This document shows, piece by piece, positions 15,877 through 24,853 of a DNA stretch of 64,000 bases (the first letter of the stretch is position 1; each line of letters opens with the position of its first letter). This DNA is from Streptomyces griseochromogenes (GTDB lineage Bacteria; Actinomycetota; Actinomycetes; Streptomycetales; Streptomycetaceae): NCBI RefSeq assembly GCF_001542625.1, contig NZ_CP016279.1:4216001-4280000 (forward strand). The letters run 5' to 3'. The position numbers and the translations under genes are program-made. The notes beneath the pieces were generated by a model, which saw only the letters and a program-made list of their open reading frames with translations, was not told where the DNA came from and searched no databases.

Positions 15877-18224
15877 TCACCCACCGGTCGTACACGGTCG
15901 AGCCGTGGACCGTGCGCGAGACGGAGCTGAACCTCGACGTGCTCGCCCAGAGCGAGTCGGTGTTCGCGCTGTCCAACGGGCATGTCGGCTGGCGCGGCAA
16001 CCTGGACGAGGGCGAACCGCACGGCCTGCCCGGCAGTTACCTCAACGGGGTGCACGAGGCGCACCCGTTGCCGTACGCGGAGGCGGGCTACGGCTATCCG
16101 GAGTGCGGGCAGACGGTCATCAACGTCACCAACGGCAAGATCCTGCGGCTGCTGGTGGACGACGAGCCGTTCGACCTGCGCTACGGCCGGCTCGTCAGCC
16201 ACGAGCGCGTACTGGACCTGCGCCGCGGGGTGCTGGAGCGGACCTGCGAGTGGACGTCCCCGGCCGGCTCCACGGTCCGGGTACGCTCGACCCGGCTGGT
16301 GTCGCTCACCCAGCGGGCGGTGGCCGCCGTGGCGTACGAGGTGGAGGCCGTCGGCGGGCGCAGCCGGGTGGTGATCCAGTCGGAGCTGGTCGCGAACGAG
16401 CAGCTGCCCGGCTCGAACGGCGACCCGCGTGCCGCCATGGCGCTCCAGTCGCCGCTGGAGCACGAGGACCACTTCGCCTCCGGCAACCGGCTGCGGCTGG
16501 TGCACCGCACCCGGCGCAGCGGCCTCAGGGTCGCCGTCGCCGCCGACCACGTGGTCACCGGTCCCGGGCGGACCACGAACCGCAGCGAGAGCGGGACCGA
16601 CGCGGCCCGGCTGACCGTCACCTCCGTCCTGGAGCCGGGGCAATCGCTGCGGGTGGAGAAGCTGGTCGCGCACGGCTGGTCCGGCGCCCGCTCGCTGCCC
16701 GCGATGGCCGACCAGGTCGACGCGGCCCTCGCCGCCGCCGCGCACGACGGCTGGCAGGGTCTCCTGGACGACCAGCGGGCCTGCCTGGACGACTTCTGGG
16801 CCCGCGCCGACGTCGAGGTGGACGGCGACGAGGAGATCCAGCAGGCCGTACGGTTCGCCCTCTTCCACGTCCTGCAGGCCGGAGCCCGCGCCGAGCAGCG
16901 GGCGATACCCGCCAAGGGGCTGACCGGCTCCGGCTACGACGGGCACGCCTTCTGGGACACCGAGATGTTCGTGCTGCCCGTCCTCACCCACACCGCACCC
17001 GACGCCGTCGCCGAGGCGCTGCGCTGGCGCTACAACACCCTGGACGCGGCCCGCGAGCGCGCCGCCCAGCTGGGGCTCGGCGGGGCGGCGTTCCCCTGGC
17101 GCACCATCCAGGGCTCCGAAGGGTCGGCGTACTGGCCGGCCGGCACCGCGGCCTTCCATGTGAACGCCGACATCGCCGACGCGGTGGTCCGCTACGTCGA
17201 GGCCACCGGCGACACCCGCTTCGAACGCGAGGCCGGCGTGGAACTGCTCGTGGAGACCGCCCGCCTGTGGCGGTCGCTGGGCCACCACGACCACCACGGC
17301 GTCTTCCACATCGACGGCGTCACCGGCCCCGACGAGTACAGCGCCGTCGCCGACGACAACACCTACACCAATCTCATGGCCCGCCAGAATCTGCTGGCCG
17401 CCGCCGACGCCGTCGAGCGGCACCCGCGCGAGGCGGAACGGCTCCGCGTGGACGAGGAGGAGAGCGCGGCCTGGCGGGACGCGGCAGAGGCCATGCACAT
17501 CCCCTACAACGACGAACTCGGCGTCCACGAACAGCACACCGGATTCACCCGCTACCAGCGCTGGGACTTCGCGGGCACCCGTCGCGACCAGTACCCGCTG
17601 CTGCTGCACTTCCCCTACTTCGACCTCTACCGCAAACAGGTGATCAAGCAGGCCGACCTGGTGCTGGCCATGTACACCTGCGGCGCCCACTTCGACGACG
17701 AACAGGTCGCCCGCAACTTCGCCTACTACGAGCCCCTGACCGTGCGCGACTCCTCCCTGTCCGCCTGCTGCCAGGCCGTCATCGCCGCCCAGGCGGGGCA
17801 TACGCGGCTCGCCCACGCCTATACGGCCGAGGCGGCCCTGATGGACCTTCAGGACCTGGAGCACAACACCCGGGACGGGCTGCACATCGCCTCCCTGGCC
17901 GGGACCTGGATGGCGCTGGTGGCGGGGTTCGGCGGCATGCGCCGTACCACCGGGGAGGGAGCCGGGCCGAGCTTCGCGCCCCGTCTCCCGGAACGGCTCA
18001 GCCGCCTCGCCTTCCGCCTGCAGTTCCGCGGCCGCCGGCTGAGGGTGGAGATCGCCGCGGACAAGGCGTCGTACACGCTGCTGGACGGGGAGCCGCTCAC
18101 GCTGCACCATCACGGCGAGCCGCTGACGGTGAGCACCGACGAGCCCGCCGTCCGCTCCGTGCCGCCGGTCAGCCCCCGCCAGGATCCCGAGCAGCCCGCG
18201 CACCGGGCCCCGAACACCGGCTGA
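15873..18224 (+). CDS. Glycoside hydrolase family 65 disaccharide phosphorylase
   Basis: A 783-residue cytosolic enzyme: N-terminal beta-sandwich (about 1-280), linker, (alpha/alpha)6 barrel (about 310-690; GYDGHAFWDTEMFVLP, AFPWRTIQGSEG) and small C-terminal beta-domain. The general acid is E488 in VTGPDEYSA; the phosphate-binding region includes KQVIKQADLVLAMY. GH65 members cleave alpha-linked glucose disaccharides (maltose, trehalose, kojibiose, nigerose) with phosphate to beta-glucose-1-phosphate and glucose. Coupling with the HAD mutase supports phosphorolysis. The exact linkage cannot be read from sequence by eye. Confidence 0.9.
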   Translation: MITHRSYTVEPWTVRETELNLDVLAQSESVFALSNGHVGWRGNLDEGEPHGLPGSYLNGVHEAHPLPYAEAGYGYPECGQTVINVTNGKILRLLVDDEPFDLRYGRLVSHERVLDLRRGVLERTCEWTSPAGSTVRVRSTRLVSLTQRAVAAVAYEVEAVGGRSRVVIQSELVANEQLPGSNGDPRAAMALQSPLEHEDHFASGNRLRLVHRTRRSGLRVAVAADHVVTGPGRTTNRSESGTDAARLTVTSVLEPGQSLRVEKLVAHGWSGARSLPAMADQVDAALAAAAHDGWQGLLDDQRACLDDFWARADVEVDGDEEIQQAVRFALFHVLQAGARAEQRAIPAKGLTGSGYDGHAFWDTEMFVLPVLTHTAPDAVAEALRWRYNTLDAARERAAQLGLGGAAFPWRTIQGSEGSAYWPAGTAAFHVNADIADAVVRYVEATGDTRFEREAGVELLVETARLWRSLGHHDHHGVFHIDGVTGPDEYSAVADDNTYTNLMARQNLLAAADAVERHPREAERLRVDEEESAAWRDAAEAMHIPYNDELGVHEQHTGFTRYQRWDFAGTRRDQYPLLLHFPYFDLYRKQVIKQADLVLAMYTCGAHFDDEQVARNFAYYEPLTVRDSSLSACCQAVIAAQAGHTRLAHAYTAEAALMDLQDLEHNTRDGLHIASLAGTWMALVAGFGGMRRTTGEGAGPSFAPRLPERLSRLAFRLQFRGRRLRVEIAADKASYTLLDGEPLTLHHHGEPLTVSTDEPAVRSVPPVSPRQDPEQPAHRAPNTG

Positions 18225-18227
18225 CCG

Positions 18228-19121
18228 TCAGCTCAGCACCCCGGACAGCAGACCGAGCAGATCGCCCGTCGCATCCGCGGCGAGCAGCGCCGCGAAGACG
18301 CCCAGGGCGAGGACGACCGCCGCCGCGGACCACAGCTGCGGCGGCGGGCTCGTCTGGAGCGCCGCGATCCGGCGGGAGACGGCACGGTCGGTGAAGTGGA
18401 GAGCGCACGCCGGGCGGGCCCGGCCGGAGATGAGCGCGGCGCGGGCCAGGGTGCGGGCGGTGGCCCGCCGGTCCCCGACGGCGGCCGCCGCCTGCTCGTC
18501 GGCCCAGCGTTCCACGAGGAAGACCACGGCCGAACGGACCGGTACGAGCAGCGGGTTGGCCGCCGCGGCGAGCGTGGCCGCGGTCACCAGCGGCCCGTGC
18601 CGGTGCGCCAGATGCGCGCGCTCATGGGCGAGCAGCACCCGCCGCTCGCCCGGTTCCAGCGCGCTCAGCATCGCGGAGGTGACCAGGATCCGGCCCGGCC
18701 GGCCCGGAATCGCGAACGCCTGCGGCACCTCGGAGGCGGCGACGATCAGCTCGGTGTCCGCAGGGTGTCCCGCGCACAGCCGCCCGAGCGCCCGGCGGGT
18801 GCACCGCTCGGCGCGCACCGCGCGGTGCACCCGCCACACGACGACGGCCAGCGCCACGCCCGCGGCGAGGCCGATCACCTCCGGCACGGGATCCACCAGC
18901 CGGTGCCCGTCCGCGCGGGCCTCCCGGACCACCGGCGGCGCGTCCCCGACCAGCGCGGTCACCAGCAGCACCAGTGACCAGATCGTGGCCGCCGCGGTCA
19001 CCACGGCCGCCGACGTCAGCACGCGCGCGGCGAGCGCCGGAGCCACCCGGCCCACGATCATCGAGGCGACGCAGGACAGCAGCAGCGACAGCAGCGGCGA
19101 GGTGTACACGTCGTACCTCAT
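18228..19121 (-). CDS. M56-family (BlaR1/MecR1-like) membrane metallopeptidase
   Basis: 297 residues, with two N-terminal transmembrane helices, a cytosolic zinc-protease domain with HERAHLAHRH (HExxH form; about 165-175) and further helices at the end. It has no extracellular penicillin-sensor domain, as is usual for the short actinobacterial form. Its ATG overlaps the TGA of the blaI-like gene, so the pair is translationally coupled. In the known systems the peptidase inactivates the repressor after a cell-envelope signal. Confidence 0.87.
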   Translation of the reverse strand: MRYDVYTSPLLSLLLSCVASMIVGRVAPALAARVLTSAAVVTAAATIWSLVLLVTALVGDAPPVVREARADGHRLVDPVPEVIGLAAGVALAVVVWRVHRAVRAERCTRRALGRLCAGHPADTELIVAASEVPQAFAIPGRPGRILVTSAMLSALEPGERRVLLAHERAHLAHRHGPLVTAATLAAAANPLLVPVRSAVVFLVERWADEQAAAAVGDRRATARTLARAALISGRARPACALHFTDRAVSRRIAALQTSPPPQLWSAAAVVLALGVFAALLAADATGDLLGLLSGVLS

Positions 19122-19501
19122 GCGCCGCCTCCGGCGAGCAGTTCGCGCAGCGCCCGTTCCTCCTCGGGACTCAGACCGGTCACGAACTGCTGGAGTGCCG
19201 CGATCGGGTCCGGACCGCGGTCCAGGGCCTCGTGCATGGCCTCGGCGGTCAGCTCCGCCGCGTTCTTCGCCGGCCGGTACGCGCCGCGCCGCCCGTCGGC
19301 GTCCCGCAGCACCAGTCCCTTGTCGAACAGACGCTTGAGGATGGTGTGCACCGTGTTGTAGGCGAGCCCGCCGCCGATCTCGGCCTGGATCTCCGCCGGG
19401 GTCAGCGGCCGTTCGGTGGCCCAGAGAGTGGCCAGCACCTCGCTCTCCAGAGCCCCGGCGCTGCGCCGCTCCATCCCGCCGCGGGACCCTGTGCCAGCCA
19501 T
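19118..19501 (-). CDS. BlaI/MecI/CopY-family transcriptional repressor
   Basis: A 127-residue winged-helix repressor: recognition region PAEIQAEIGGGLAYNTVHTI LKRL (about 38-60) and a C-terminal dimerisation part ending in SPEEERALRELL. It binds CTACA/TGTAG-type dyads in characterised relatives. A perfect AGACCCTACA-N3-TGTAGGGTCT dyad lies 130 bp upstream. ATG 19501 with AAGG upstream; the internal ATG ten codons on is also possible. Downstream targets could include the dedA/efeU promoter region, which has similar dyads. Confidence 0.88.
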   Translation of the reverse strand: MAGTGSRGGMERRSAGALESEVLATLWATERPLTPAEIQAEIGGGLAYNTVHTILKRLFDKGLVLRDADGRRGAYRPAKNAAELTAEAMHEALDRGPDPIAALQQFVTGLSPEEERALRELLAGGGA

Positions 19502-19930
19502 GCCCCAACCTTACAGCGCGTAGGGCCGTGGGCCGGATGGGGTACCCGCCCGGCGAAGGGGCGCGATCCGCGCTAGTTTGGCCCTGTTTTTTCCCGGCTC
19601 CCGCCGTCTTCGGGAGTGCTTGGATGACATAGACCCTACAAGATGTAGGGTCTGGATGGTGATGATGCCGGACATGAGGCCATCTCGGTGGCGTTCCACG
19701 CCGACCGTTCCCCGGCGGCGACGAGCGGGCACAACGCCAACAGCACGGAACAGACCATCGCCCGCACCGCGCGCCACCCCCCGTGGCCACCCTGGTACCC
19801 CTGGGGCTCCCGGTCGCCCGGGGCGCCCGCTCCGGGCCGCCCGTGCCGCTCGACGACCCGCGCCTCCACCACGCCGTACCGGAGGCCGGTTCATGACCTG
19901 GCGCCATGACAGACGCCCCGGAGGCGGTCG
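19502..19930. other. Divergent intergenic region without a convincing gene
   Basis: This stretch holds the blaI-type dyad at 19631-19653 and a small CTCCCG/CGGGAG hairpin near 19590. A short minus-strand frame at 19636-19872 includes one hydrophobic segment, but it overlaps the operator and shows no ribosome site, so I do not call it a gene. Confidence 0.5.
19631..19653. promoter_or_regulatory. Perfect dyad, candidate BlaI operator
   Basis: Arms AGACCCTACA and TGTAGGGTCT (10 bp, perfect) separated by AGA. The CTACA...TGTAG core is the BlaI-family type. It lies upstream of the blaI-like gene and of the divergent membrane protein gene. Confidence 0.68.
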
Positions 19931-20932
19931 ATGACCCAGCACGCGGTACCGGAGGCGGCCCAGGACGCGCCGCGCCCCGCCGCCCCGCCGGCGGCCACTG
20001 CCCCGGACCTCTCCGTCGGCCGCCGGCAGGCCTACTGGCAAGTCCTGGTCTGTCTCGCCGTCCTGCTCGGCGTGGCCTACCTGGCCCGGCGGCACTGGCC
20101 GGTGGTGGAGACCGGGGCGCTGGGGCTGGCCGTCGCCGACCAGGGCTGGCTGCTGGCCGGCGCGGCCGCGGCGCTGGGCACCTGGGCGGCGTCGGCGCTC
20201 GCCCAGCAGGGCGCGGTCGCCCGGCGGCTGCCCGGAACGCGGCTGCTGGCCGCGCAGTTCGCCGCCTCCGCCGCGGGCCACCTGCTCCCCGCCGGGCTCG
20301 GTGCGGGCGCGGTCAACCTGCGCTTCCTGATGCGCTGCGGGCTGCCGGCGGGCCGCTCGGCCGGCGCGCTCGCCGTCAAGGCCACCGCGGGTGCCGTGGT
20401 CCGCCTCGCGCTGATCGCGGTGCTCGCCCCGCTCAGCCCGGGCCTGCTGCGCGTCCCGCACATCTCCTGGGCCGCCGTCGCCGCCGTCCTCGGCGCCGCC
20501 GTCGCGCTCGCCGCGCTGCTCGCCGGTCCGTTGCGCCCGCGCTGCCACCGCGCCCTCGCGGGCGTGCCGGCCGACATCCGCGCCGTACACGCCAGCCCGG
20601 CTCGCGCGGCCGCCCTGTGGGGCGGCTCACTGGCCTTCGCCGCCCTGCACTCCCTGGTGCTCATCGCCGTCTGCCGGGCCGTCGAACTGCCCCTGCCCCC
20701 GCTGCAGGTGACGCTGCTCTACCTCGCCGCCAGCAGCGCGGCCGCCCTGCTGCCCACCCCGGGAGGTCTCGGCTCCCTGGACGCCGCGCTGGCCCTCGCG
20801 CTCACCGCGTCCGGCGCCCCCGCCGCGACGGCCGCCTCCGCCGTCCTCGGCTACCGGCTGCTGACGATGTGGCTGCCGCTGCTGCCGGGCCTGGCGGTGC
20901 TGGCGGTGCTGGTACGGCGCAAGGCGCTGTGA
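19931..20932 (+). CDS. LPG-synthase TM/flippase-like (UPF0104) membrane protein
   Basis: 333 residues with about 8 transmembrane helices and the typical family blocks: AGHLLPAGLGAGAVNLRFLMR, ALAVKATAGAVVRLALI, and the C-terminal LLPTPGGLGSLDAALALAL...LGYRLLTMWLPLLPG. These proteins resemble the flippase half of lysylphosphatidylglycerol synthase and probably move a lipid or polyprenyl intermediate. CGGAGG precedes ATG 19931. It lies upstream of the orphan proteasome subunit in the same orientation; a link is not established. Confidence 0.85.
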   Translation: MTQHAVPEAAQDAPRPAAPPAATAPDLSVGRRQAYWQVLVCLAVLLGVAYLARRHWPVVETGALGLAVADQGWLLAGAAAALGTWAASALAQQGAVARRLPGTRLLAAQFAASAAGHLLPAGLGAGAVNLRFLMRCGLPAGRSAGALAVKATAGAVVRLALIAVLAPLSPGLLRVPHISWAAVAAVLGAAVALAALLAGPLRPRCHRALAGVPADIRAVHASPARAAALWGGSLAFAALHSLVLIAVCRAVELPLPPLQVTLLYLAASSAAALLPTPGGLGSLDAALALALTASGAPAATAASAVLGYRLLTMWLPLLPGLAVLAVLVRRKAL

Positions 20933-20940
20933 GCCGGGCG

Positions 20941-20998
20941 GAGTTCCCGGACGTTCATGCCGGTATCCCGTGGGTCCAGGGCAGAGTTTCCCGGACGT
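20941..20998. repeat. Two direct repeats upstream of the proteasome gene
   Basis: GAGTTCCCGGACGT (20941-20954) and GAGTTTCCCGGACGT (20984-20998), spaced 43 bases. The second extends to the palindrome CGGACGTCCG. They lie in the 120-bp gap before the proteasome beta gene and may bind a regulator. Confidence 0.55.
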
Positions 20999-21052
20999 CC
21001 GCTCCAGGTAGGAGACGGGTGTTGCCGGGCGACACACCAGAGGGGGAGCGGT

Positions 21053-21907
21053 ATGACGGAGCATGTCAGCACGGGGCGGCCGGCAAAGGAGTTCTTCACG
21101 CCGGGGACCTCGTCGTTCACCGAGTTCCTGGCCGCGCACCGGCCCGCGCTCCTGCCCACCGCCCCGCCGTTCCCGGACGGCGCCCGCGCCGCGCCCGGCC
21201 GGTTCCCCCACGGCACCACGGTGCTCGCCCTCACCTTCCGCGACGGCGCCCTGATCGCAGGCGACCGCCGGGCCACCATGGGCAACCTCATCGCCCAGCG
21301 CGACCTGGAGAAGGTGCACCCCGCCGACGACCTGACGGCCGTCGCCTTCGCCGGTACCGTCGGCCTCGCGCTCGACATGGTGCGGCTGTACCAGGTCGAG
21401 CTGACGCACTTCGAGAAGATCGAAGGCATACCGATGACGCTGGCCGCCAAGGCGACCCGCCTCGCGGCCATGATCCGGCAGAACCTCGCCCAGGCCGTGC
21501 AGGGCCTCGCCGTCGTACCGCTGCTCGCCGGCTACGACACCACGGCGGCCGAGGGCGGGCGCGGACGCGTCTTCGGCTTCGACGCGGCCGGCGGCCTGTA
21601 CGAGAAGCGGGACTTCCACGTCGAGGGCTCCGGTTCCCCGTACGCCCGCGGCGCGCTGAAGAAGCTGTACCGGCCGGGCCTGACCCGCCGGGAGGCCGCC
21701 CTGGCCGCGCTCCAGGCGCTGTACGACGCCGCCGACGACGACTCGGCGACCGGCGGTCCCGACCTGACCCGCCGTATCTTCCCCGTCGTCTCGGTCATCA
21801 CCGAGGACGGCTTCGAGCGGCTGGCCGAGGCGGAGACGGAGGAACTCAGTCGCGAGACGGTCCGGCAGCGGGGAGACCGCCCGAACGGCCCGCACGCCAT
21901 GCCCTGA
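21053..21907 (+). CDS. Proteasome beta subunit, orphan paralogue
   Basis: 284 residues. A 54-residue propeptide ends at HG, before the catalytic Thr55 of TTVLALTFRDG; with Thr as residue 1, Asp17 (in IAGDRRATMGN) and Lys33 (in RDLEKVHPADD) are present, so the catalytic set is intact. The fold continues through EKIEGIPMTL and SGSPYARGALK with a C-terminal tail. In actinobacteria the main prcB sits next to prcA, pup and mpa/arc; none of these is here. ATG 21053 follows GGGGGAG. It is probably a second beta subunit that may form mixed or alternative core particles with PrcA encoded elsewhere. Confidence 0.9.
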   Translation: MTEHVSTGRPAKEFFTPGTSSFTEFLAAHRPALLPTAPPFPDGARAAPGRFPHGTTVLALTFRDGALIAGDRRATMGNLIAQRDLEKVHPADDLTAVAFAGTVGLALDMVRLYQVELTHFEKIEGIPMTLAAKATRLAAMIRQNLAQAVQGLAVVPLLAGYDTTAAEGGRGRVFGFDAAGGLYEKRDFHVEGSGSPYARGALKKLYRPGLTRREAALAALQALYDAADDDSATGGPDLTRRIFPVVSVITEDGFERLAEAETEELSRETVRQRGDRPNGPHAMP

Positions 21908-21961
21908 CCTCTCCCGTGCGCTCAGGATGTGTTCAGGTGTCCCGGGGCACCGTCGGGTCCC

Positions 21962-22789
21962 ATGACGTCAGAGACCTCTCGGACCGCGGTGGCCGCCACC
22001 GGCACCACCGCCCCCGGTCTCCGGCCGCGCTGGAACAGGGTGCCCGAAGTCACCGTGTACTTCTGGGTGATCAAGGTGCTGTGCACGACGGTCGGCGAGA
22101 CCGCCGCCGACCTGCTGAACGAGAAGGCCGGCCTCGGCCTGACCGGTGTGTCGCTGCTGATGAGCGCCCTGCTCGCGGTCGTGCTCGTGGCGCAGTTCCG
22201 CACCAGGGCCTACCGCCCCGCCGTGTACTGGACGGCCGTCGCCCTGATCAGCGTCGTCGGCACCCTGGTCAGCGACAACCTCACCGACGACATGGGGGTG
22301 GCGCTGGAGACCACCACCACCGTCTTCGGGATCCTCCTGGCCGTCGTCTTCGCCGCCTGGTACCGCACCGAGCGCACCCTGTCGATCCACCACGTCGACA
22401 CCGGCCGGCGCGAGGCGTTCTACTGGCTCGCCGTCCTGTTCACCTTCGCCCTCGGCACCTCGGCCGGTGACCTGGTCGCGGAGAGGCTGGACCTCGGCTA
22501 CTGGGTGTCGGCCGTGCTGTTCGCGGCGGCCATCGCCGCGATCGCGGTCGCCTGGTTCGCGCTCGGCCTGGACGCGGTGTGGAGCTTCTGGATCGCCTAC
22601 GTCCTCACCCGCCCGCTCGGCGCCTCCGTCGGCGACTACCTCTCCCGGCCCACCGGTGACGGCGGCCTGGGCCTGGGCACCGTGGTGACCAGCGTGCTGT
22701 TCCTCGCCGTCATCGTCGGCCTGGTCGTCTTCCTGTCGGTCACCCGCAAGGACGTCACCGAGGAGCGGGCCGTACGGCAGCCCGTCTGA
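21962..22789 (+). CDS. COG4705-type integral membrane protein
   Basis: 275 residues forming about 7-8 transmembrane helices with an internal duplication: the segment VTVYFWVIKVLCTTVGETAADL is echoed by EAFYWLAVLFTFALGTSAGDL, and both are followed by helices with D/N/T residues (SDNLTDD; GASVGDYLS). COG4705 proteins often carry such repeated E/D-rich signatures and are of unclear function, possibly metal-related. ATG 21962 is chosen over the upstream frame because the short polar N-terminus fits. No operon partner is evident. Confidence 0.78.
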   Translation: MTSETSRTAVAATGTTAPGLRPRWNRVPEVTVYFWVIKVLCTTVGETAADLLNEKAGLGLTGVSLLMSALLAVVLVAQFRTRAYRPAVYWTAVALISVVGTLVSDNLTDDMGVALETTTTVFGILLAVVFAAWYRTERTLSIHHVDTGRREAFYWLAVLFTFALGTSAGDLVAERLDLGYWVSAVLFAAAIAAIAVAWFALGLDAVWSFWIAYVLTRPLGASVGDYLSRPTGDGGLGLGTVVTSVLFLAVIVGLVVFLSVTRKDVTEERAVRQPV

Positions 22790-22796
22790 CGGCGGG

Positions 22797-24191
22797 TCAT
22801 CCGGCGGGCAGCGTGACCACGAACCGGGCCCCGGCGCGATACCGGGCGTCGTGGGACACCTCGCCTCCGGCGGAGCGGGCCAGGCGCCGTGCGAGCGGCA
22901 GGCCGAGGCCCGCTCCGCCGTGTCCGTCCCCGGGATCGGCGCGCTTGCCGGGCTGGAAGAGCAGGGGAGTGAAGGACTCGGGCACGCCCGGCCCGTCGTC
23001 CGTGATCTCCACGCACACCGCGTCGGGCGTCCGGCGGGCGGTGACGGCGACCCGCGTACGGGCATGGCGCAGGGCGTTGGCGAGCAGCGGGCTCACGATC
23101 CGCTCCAGCAGCGCGGTCCGCACGCCCGCCCGCAGGGGCGTCCCGTCGCCGGTGACGGTGACCCGCACCGGGCCGGGTGCGTCCAGGGACGCCACCACGC
23201 GGTGCAGGACGGGCAGGACCTCGGCGGTGCCGGGCGCCGTGGGCTGGCCGTCGCGCGCCTCGTCCAGGAGCGTGTCGCAGATGGTGCGCATCGAGCGGGC
23301 GGCCTCGGCGATGACCTCGTGGGTGGCCCGGGTCTCGGCCTCGGAGCGAGGACGCGAGCTCCACCAGTCCAGTTCGGCCACGATCCGGCTCAGCGGGGTC
23401 CGCAACTCGTGGGAGAGCTCGCCGCTCAGCTGCCGTTCGTGCCGCAGCACCGCCCGGATCCGGTCGAGCAGTGCGTCCAGCGAGGCCCCGAGCGCGGCCA
23501 GTTCGGCGGGCCGCCCCCGGGCGCCGAAGCGCTCCTCGGAGGCCACGGCACTCCACTGGGTCGCCTGGTCCGTCATCGTGCGCACCGGCCGCAGCGCCCG
23601 GCCGACGGCCAGGCGCGTGAGCGCGTAGGTGCAGGCGAGCATCACCGCGTCCAGCGCGAAGGAACCCAGCAGCATCGTCCGGGCCGAACTCCGGTACGGC
23701 GACAGGTCCAGCGTGGTGACGATCGCGGCAGCCGTCCCGGGCCCGGGCACCGGTTCGGCACACAGGCGGACCGGGTCGTGTCCGCCGACGGTGGCGCAGC
23801 CGCGCCTGCCCGCGGCGGCGAGGGTGCCGGCGGCTCGGGCTACGGCGTCCGTCCGGGTCGTCCCCGGCGGCCGTTCCAGCAGCCGGGTGCCGTCGTAGAT
23901 CCACACATTGGTGTCCAGGAGCCGGTCGTTGACGGTCTCCAGGACCCGCACCCGTCCGCCGCGCGTGTCGACCGTGGTGGCCACGGCCGCCGCGCGGGTG
24001 CGCAGTTCGTCGTCGGCCTCCCGCTGGAGCCGGTGGCCGACCACGGTGTTGAAGACCACCGTGAGGATCACCATCAGCAGCGCGGCCGTGGTCAGCGCGA
24101 CCAGCGAGAGCCGGCCGCGCAGGGTGCGCGGTGCGAGCGGGGCGGCGAGCCGTATGAGGCGGGAGCAGGCCGTGGCGGCGGGGAGCGTCAT
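22797..24191 (-). CDS. Sensor histidine kinase (OmpR-type system)
   Basis: 464 residues: transmembrane helix at about 28-50, extracytoplasmic sensor of about 130 residues (with two cysteines, RGCATVG and RLCAEP), second helix near 180, HAMP, HisKA with LSHELRTPLSR, and HATPase_c with N-box LLANALRHAR, DDGPGVP and GGAGLGLPLARRL. Start ATG 24191 overlaps the response-regulator stop (ATGA), so the pair is coupled. The stimulus is unknown; the neighbouring phosphatase and DedA genes hint at envelope or lipid stress. Confidence 0.9.
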   Translation of the reverse strand: MTLPAATACSRLIRLAAPLAPRTLRGRLSLVALTTAALLMVILTVVFNTVVGHRLQREADDELRTRAAAVATTVDTRGGRVRVLETVNDRLLDTNVWIYDGTRLLERPPGTTRTDAVARAAGTLAAAGRRGCATVGGHDPVRLCAEPVPGPGTAAAIVTTLDLSPYRSSARTMLLGSFALDAVMLACTYALTRLAVGRALRPVRTMTDQATQWSAVASEERFGARGRPAELAALGASLDALLDRIRAVLRHERQLSGELSHELRTPLSRIVAELDWWSSRPRSEAETRATHEVIAEAARSMRTICDTLLDEARDGQPTAPGTAEVLPVLHRVVASLDAPGPVRVTVTGDGTPLRAGVRTALLERIVSPLLANALRHARTRVAVTARRTPDAVCVEITDDGPGVPESFTPLLFQPGKRADPGDGHGGAGLGLPLARRLARSAGGEVSHDARYRAGARFVVTLPAG

Positions 24192-24853
24192 GCGAGCCGG
24201 TGGCCGATCCCGCGCGCGGTGCCGATGGTCAGCTCGCTGCCCGCCGTGCGCAGCTTGCGCCGCAGGCGGGTCAGGTACTGGTCCAGCGTGTTCTCGCTGA
24301 CCTGCGCACCCTCCGGCCAGCCCGCCCGGACCAGCTCCCGGCGGCGCACCAGGTCGCCGCCCGCCGCCGCGAGGGCCGCCAGCAGCCGGAACTCGGTCGG
24401 TGTCAGCTCGACGCGGGTGCCGTCCACGGTGACGCTGTGACGGACGGCGTCCAGCACGAGGCCGCCCGTGGCGACGGCCGCCGGCGGGGGAGCGGCCCGT
24501 CTGAGGGCGGCCCGCAGCCGGGCGGCCAGCTCGGCCAGGTGGAACGGCTTGGGGAGATAGTCGTCGCCGCCCGCCGAGAAGCCCGACAGCCGGTCCGTCA
24601 GCCCCTGCCGGGCGGTCAGGAAGACGACCGGCCCGAGGAAGCCGTTCGCGCGCATCGCCTGGCACACGTCCCGGCCGTCCGCGTCCGGCAGGCCGACGTC
24701 GAGTACGGCGGCGGCCACGTCGGGGGTGGCGAGCCTGAGGGCGGTGGCGCCGTCGGCGGCGGACACCGTGTCGAAGTCCTCGTCGTGCAGACCGCGCCGC
24801 AGGACGTCACGCAGGGCGTGATCGTCCTCGACTATGAGGATCTTGGGGCGCAT
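24188..24853 (-). CDS. OmpR/PhoB-family response regulator
   Basis: 221 residues. Receiver: acidic D10-D11, phospho-acceptor D52 in VLDVGLPDADG, conserved Thr in FLTARQ and Lys in PKPFHLAEL. The C-terminal winged-helix domain shows LTPTEFRLLAALA, the recognition helix VSENTLDQYLTRLRRKL and the final RGIGHRL. It is cotranscribed with the kinase and overlaps the end of the PAP2 phosphatase gene upstream by 47 bases, so the three probably form an operon. Confidence 0.92.
   Translation of the reverse strand: MRPKILIVEDDHALRDVLRRGLHDEDFDTVSAADGATALRLATPDVAAAVLDVGLPDADGRDVCQAMRANGFLGPVVFLTARQGLTDRLSGFSAGGDDYLPKPFHLAELAARLRAALRRAAPPPAAVATGGLVLDAVRHSVTVDGTRVELTPTEFRLLAALAAAGGDLVRRRELVRAGWPEGAQVSENTLDQYLTRLRRKLRTAGSELTIGTARGIGHRLA

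Noticed and set aside
15257..18394. A 1045-codon open frame on the plus strand over the GH65 gene
   Set aside because: The GH65 frame has family motifs; this one is Arg/Pro/Ser-rich shadow caused by high GC.
19636..19872. A 78-codon minus-strand ORF with one hydrophobic segment
   Set aside because: It overlaps the BlaI-type operator, has no ribosome site and shows weak codon bias.
19906..22470. An 854-codon plus-strand frame across the flippase and proteasome genes
   Set aside because: Out-of-frame shadow without domains.
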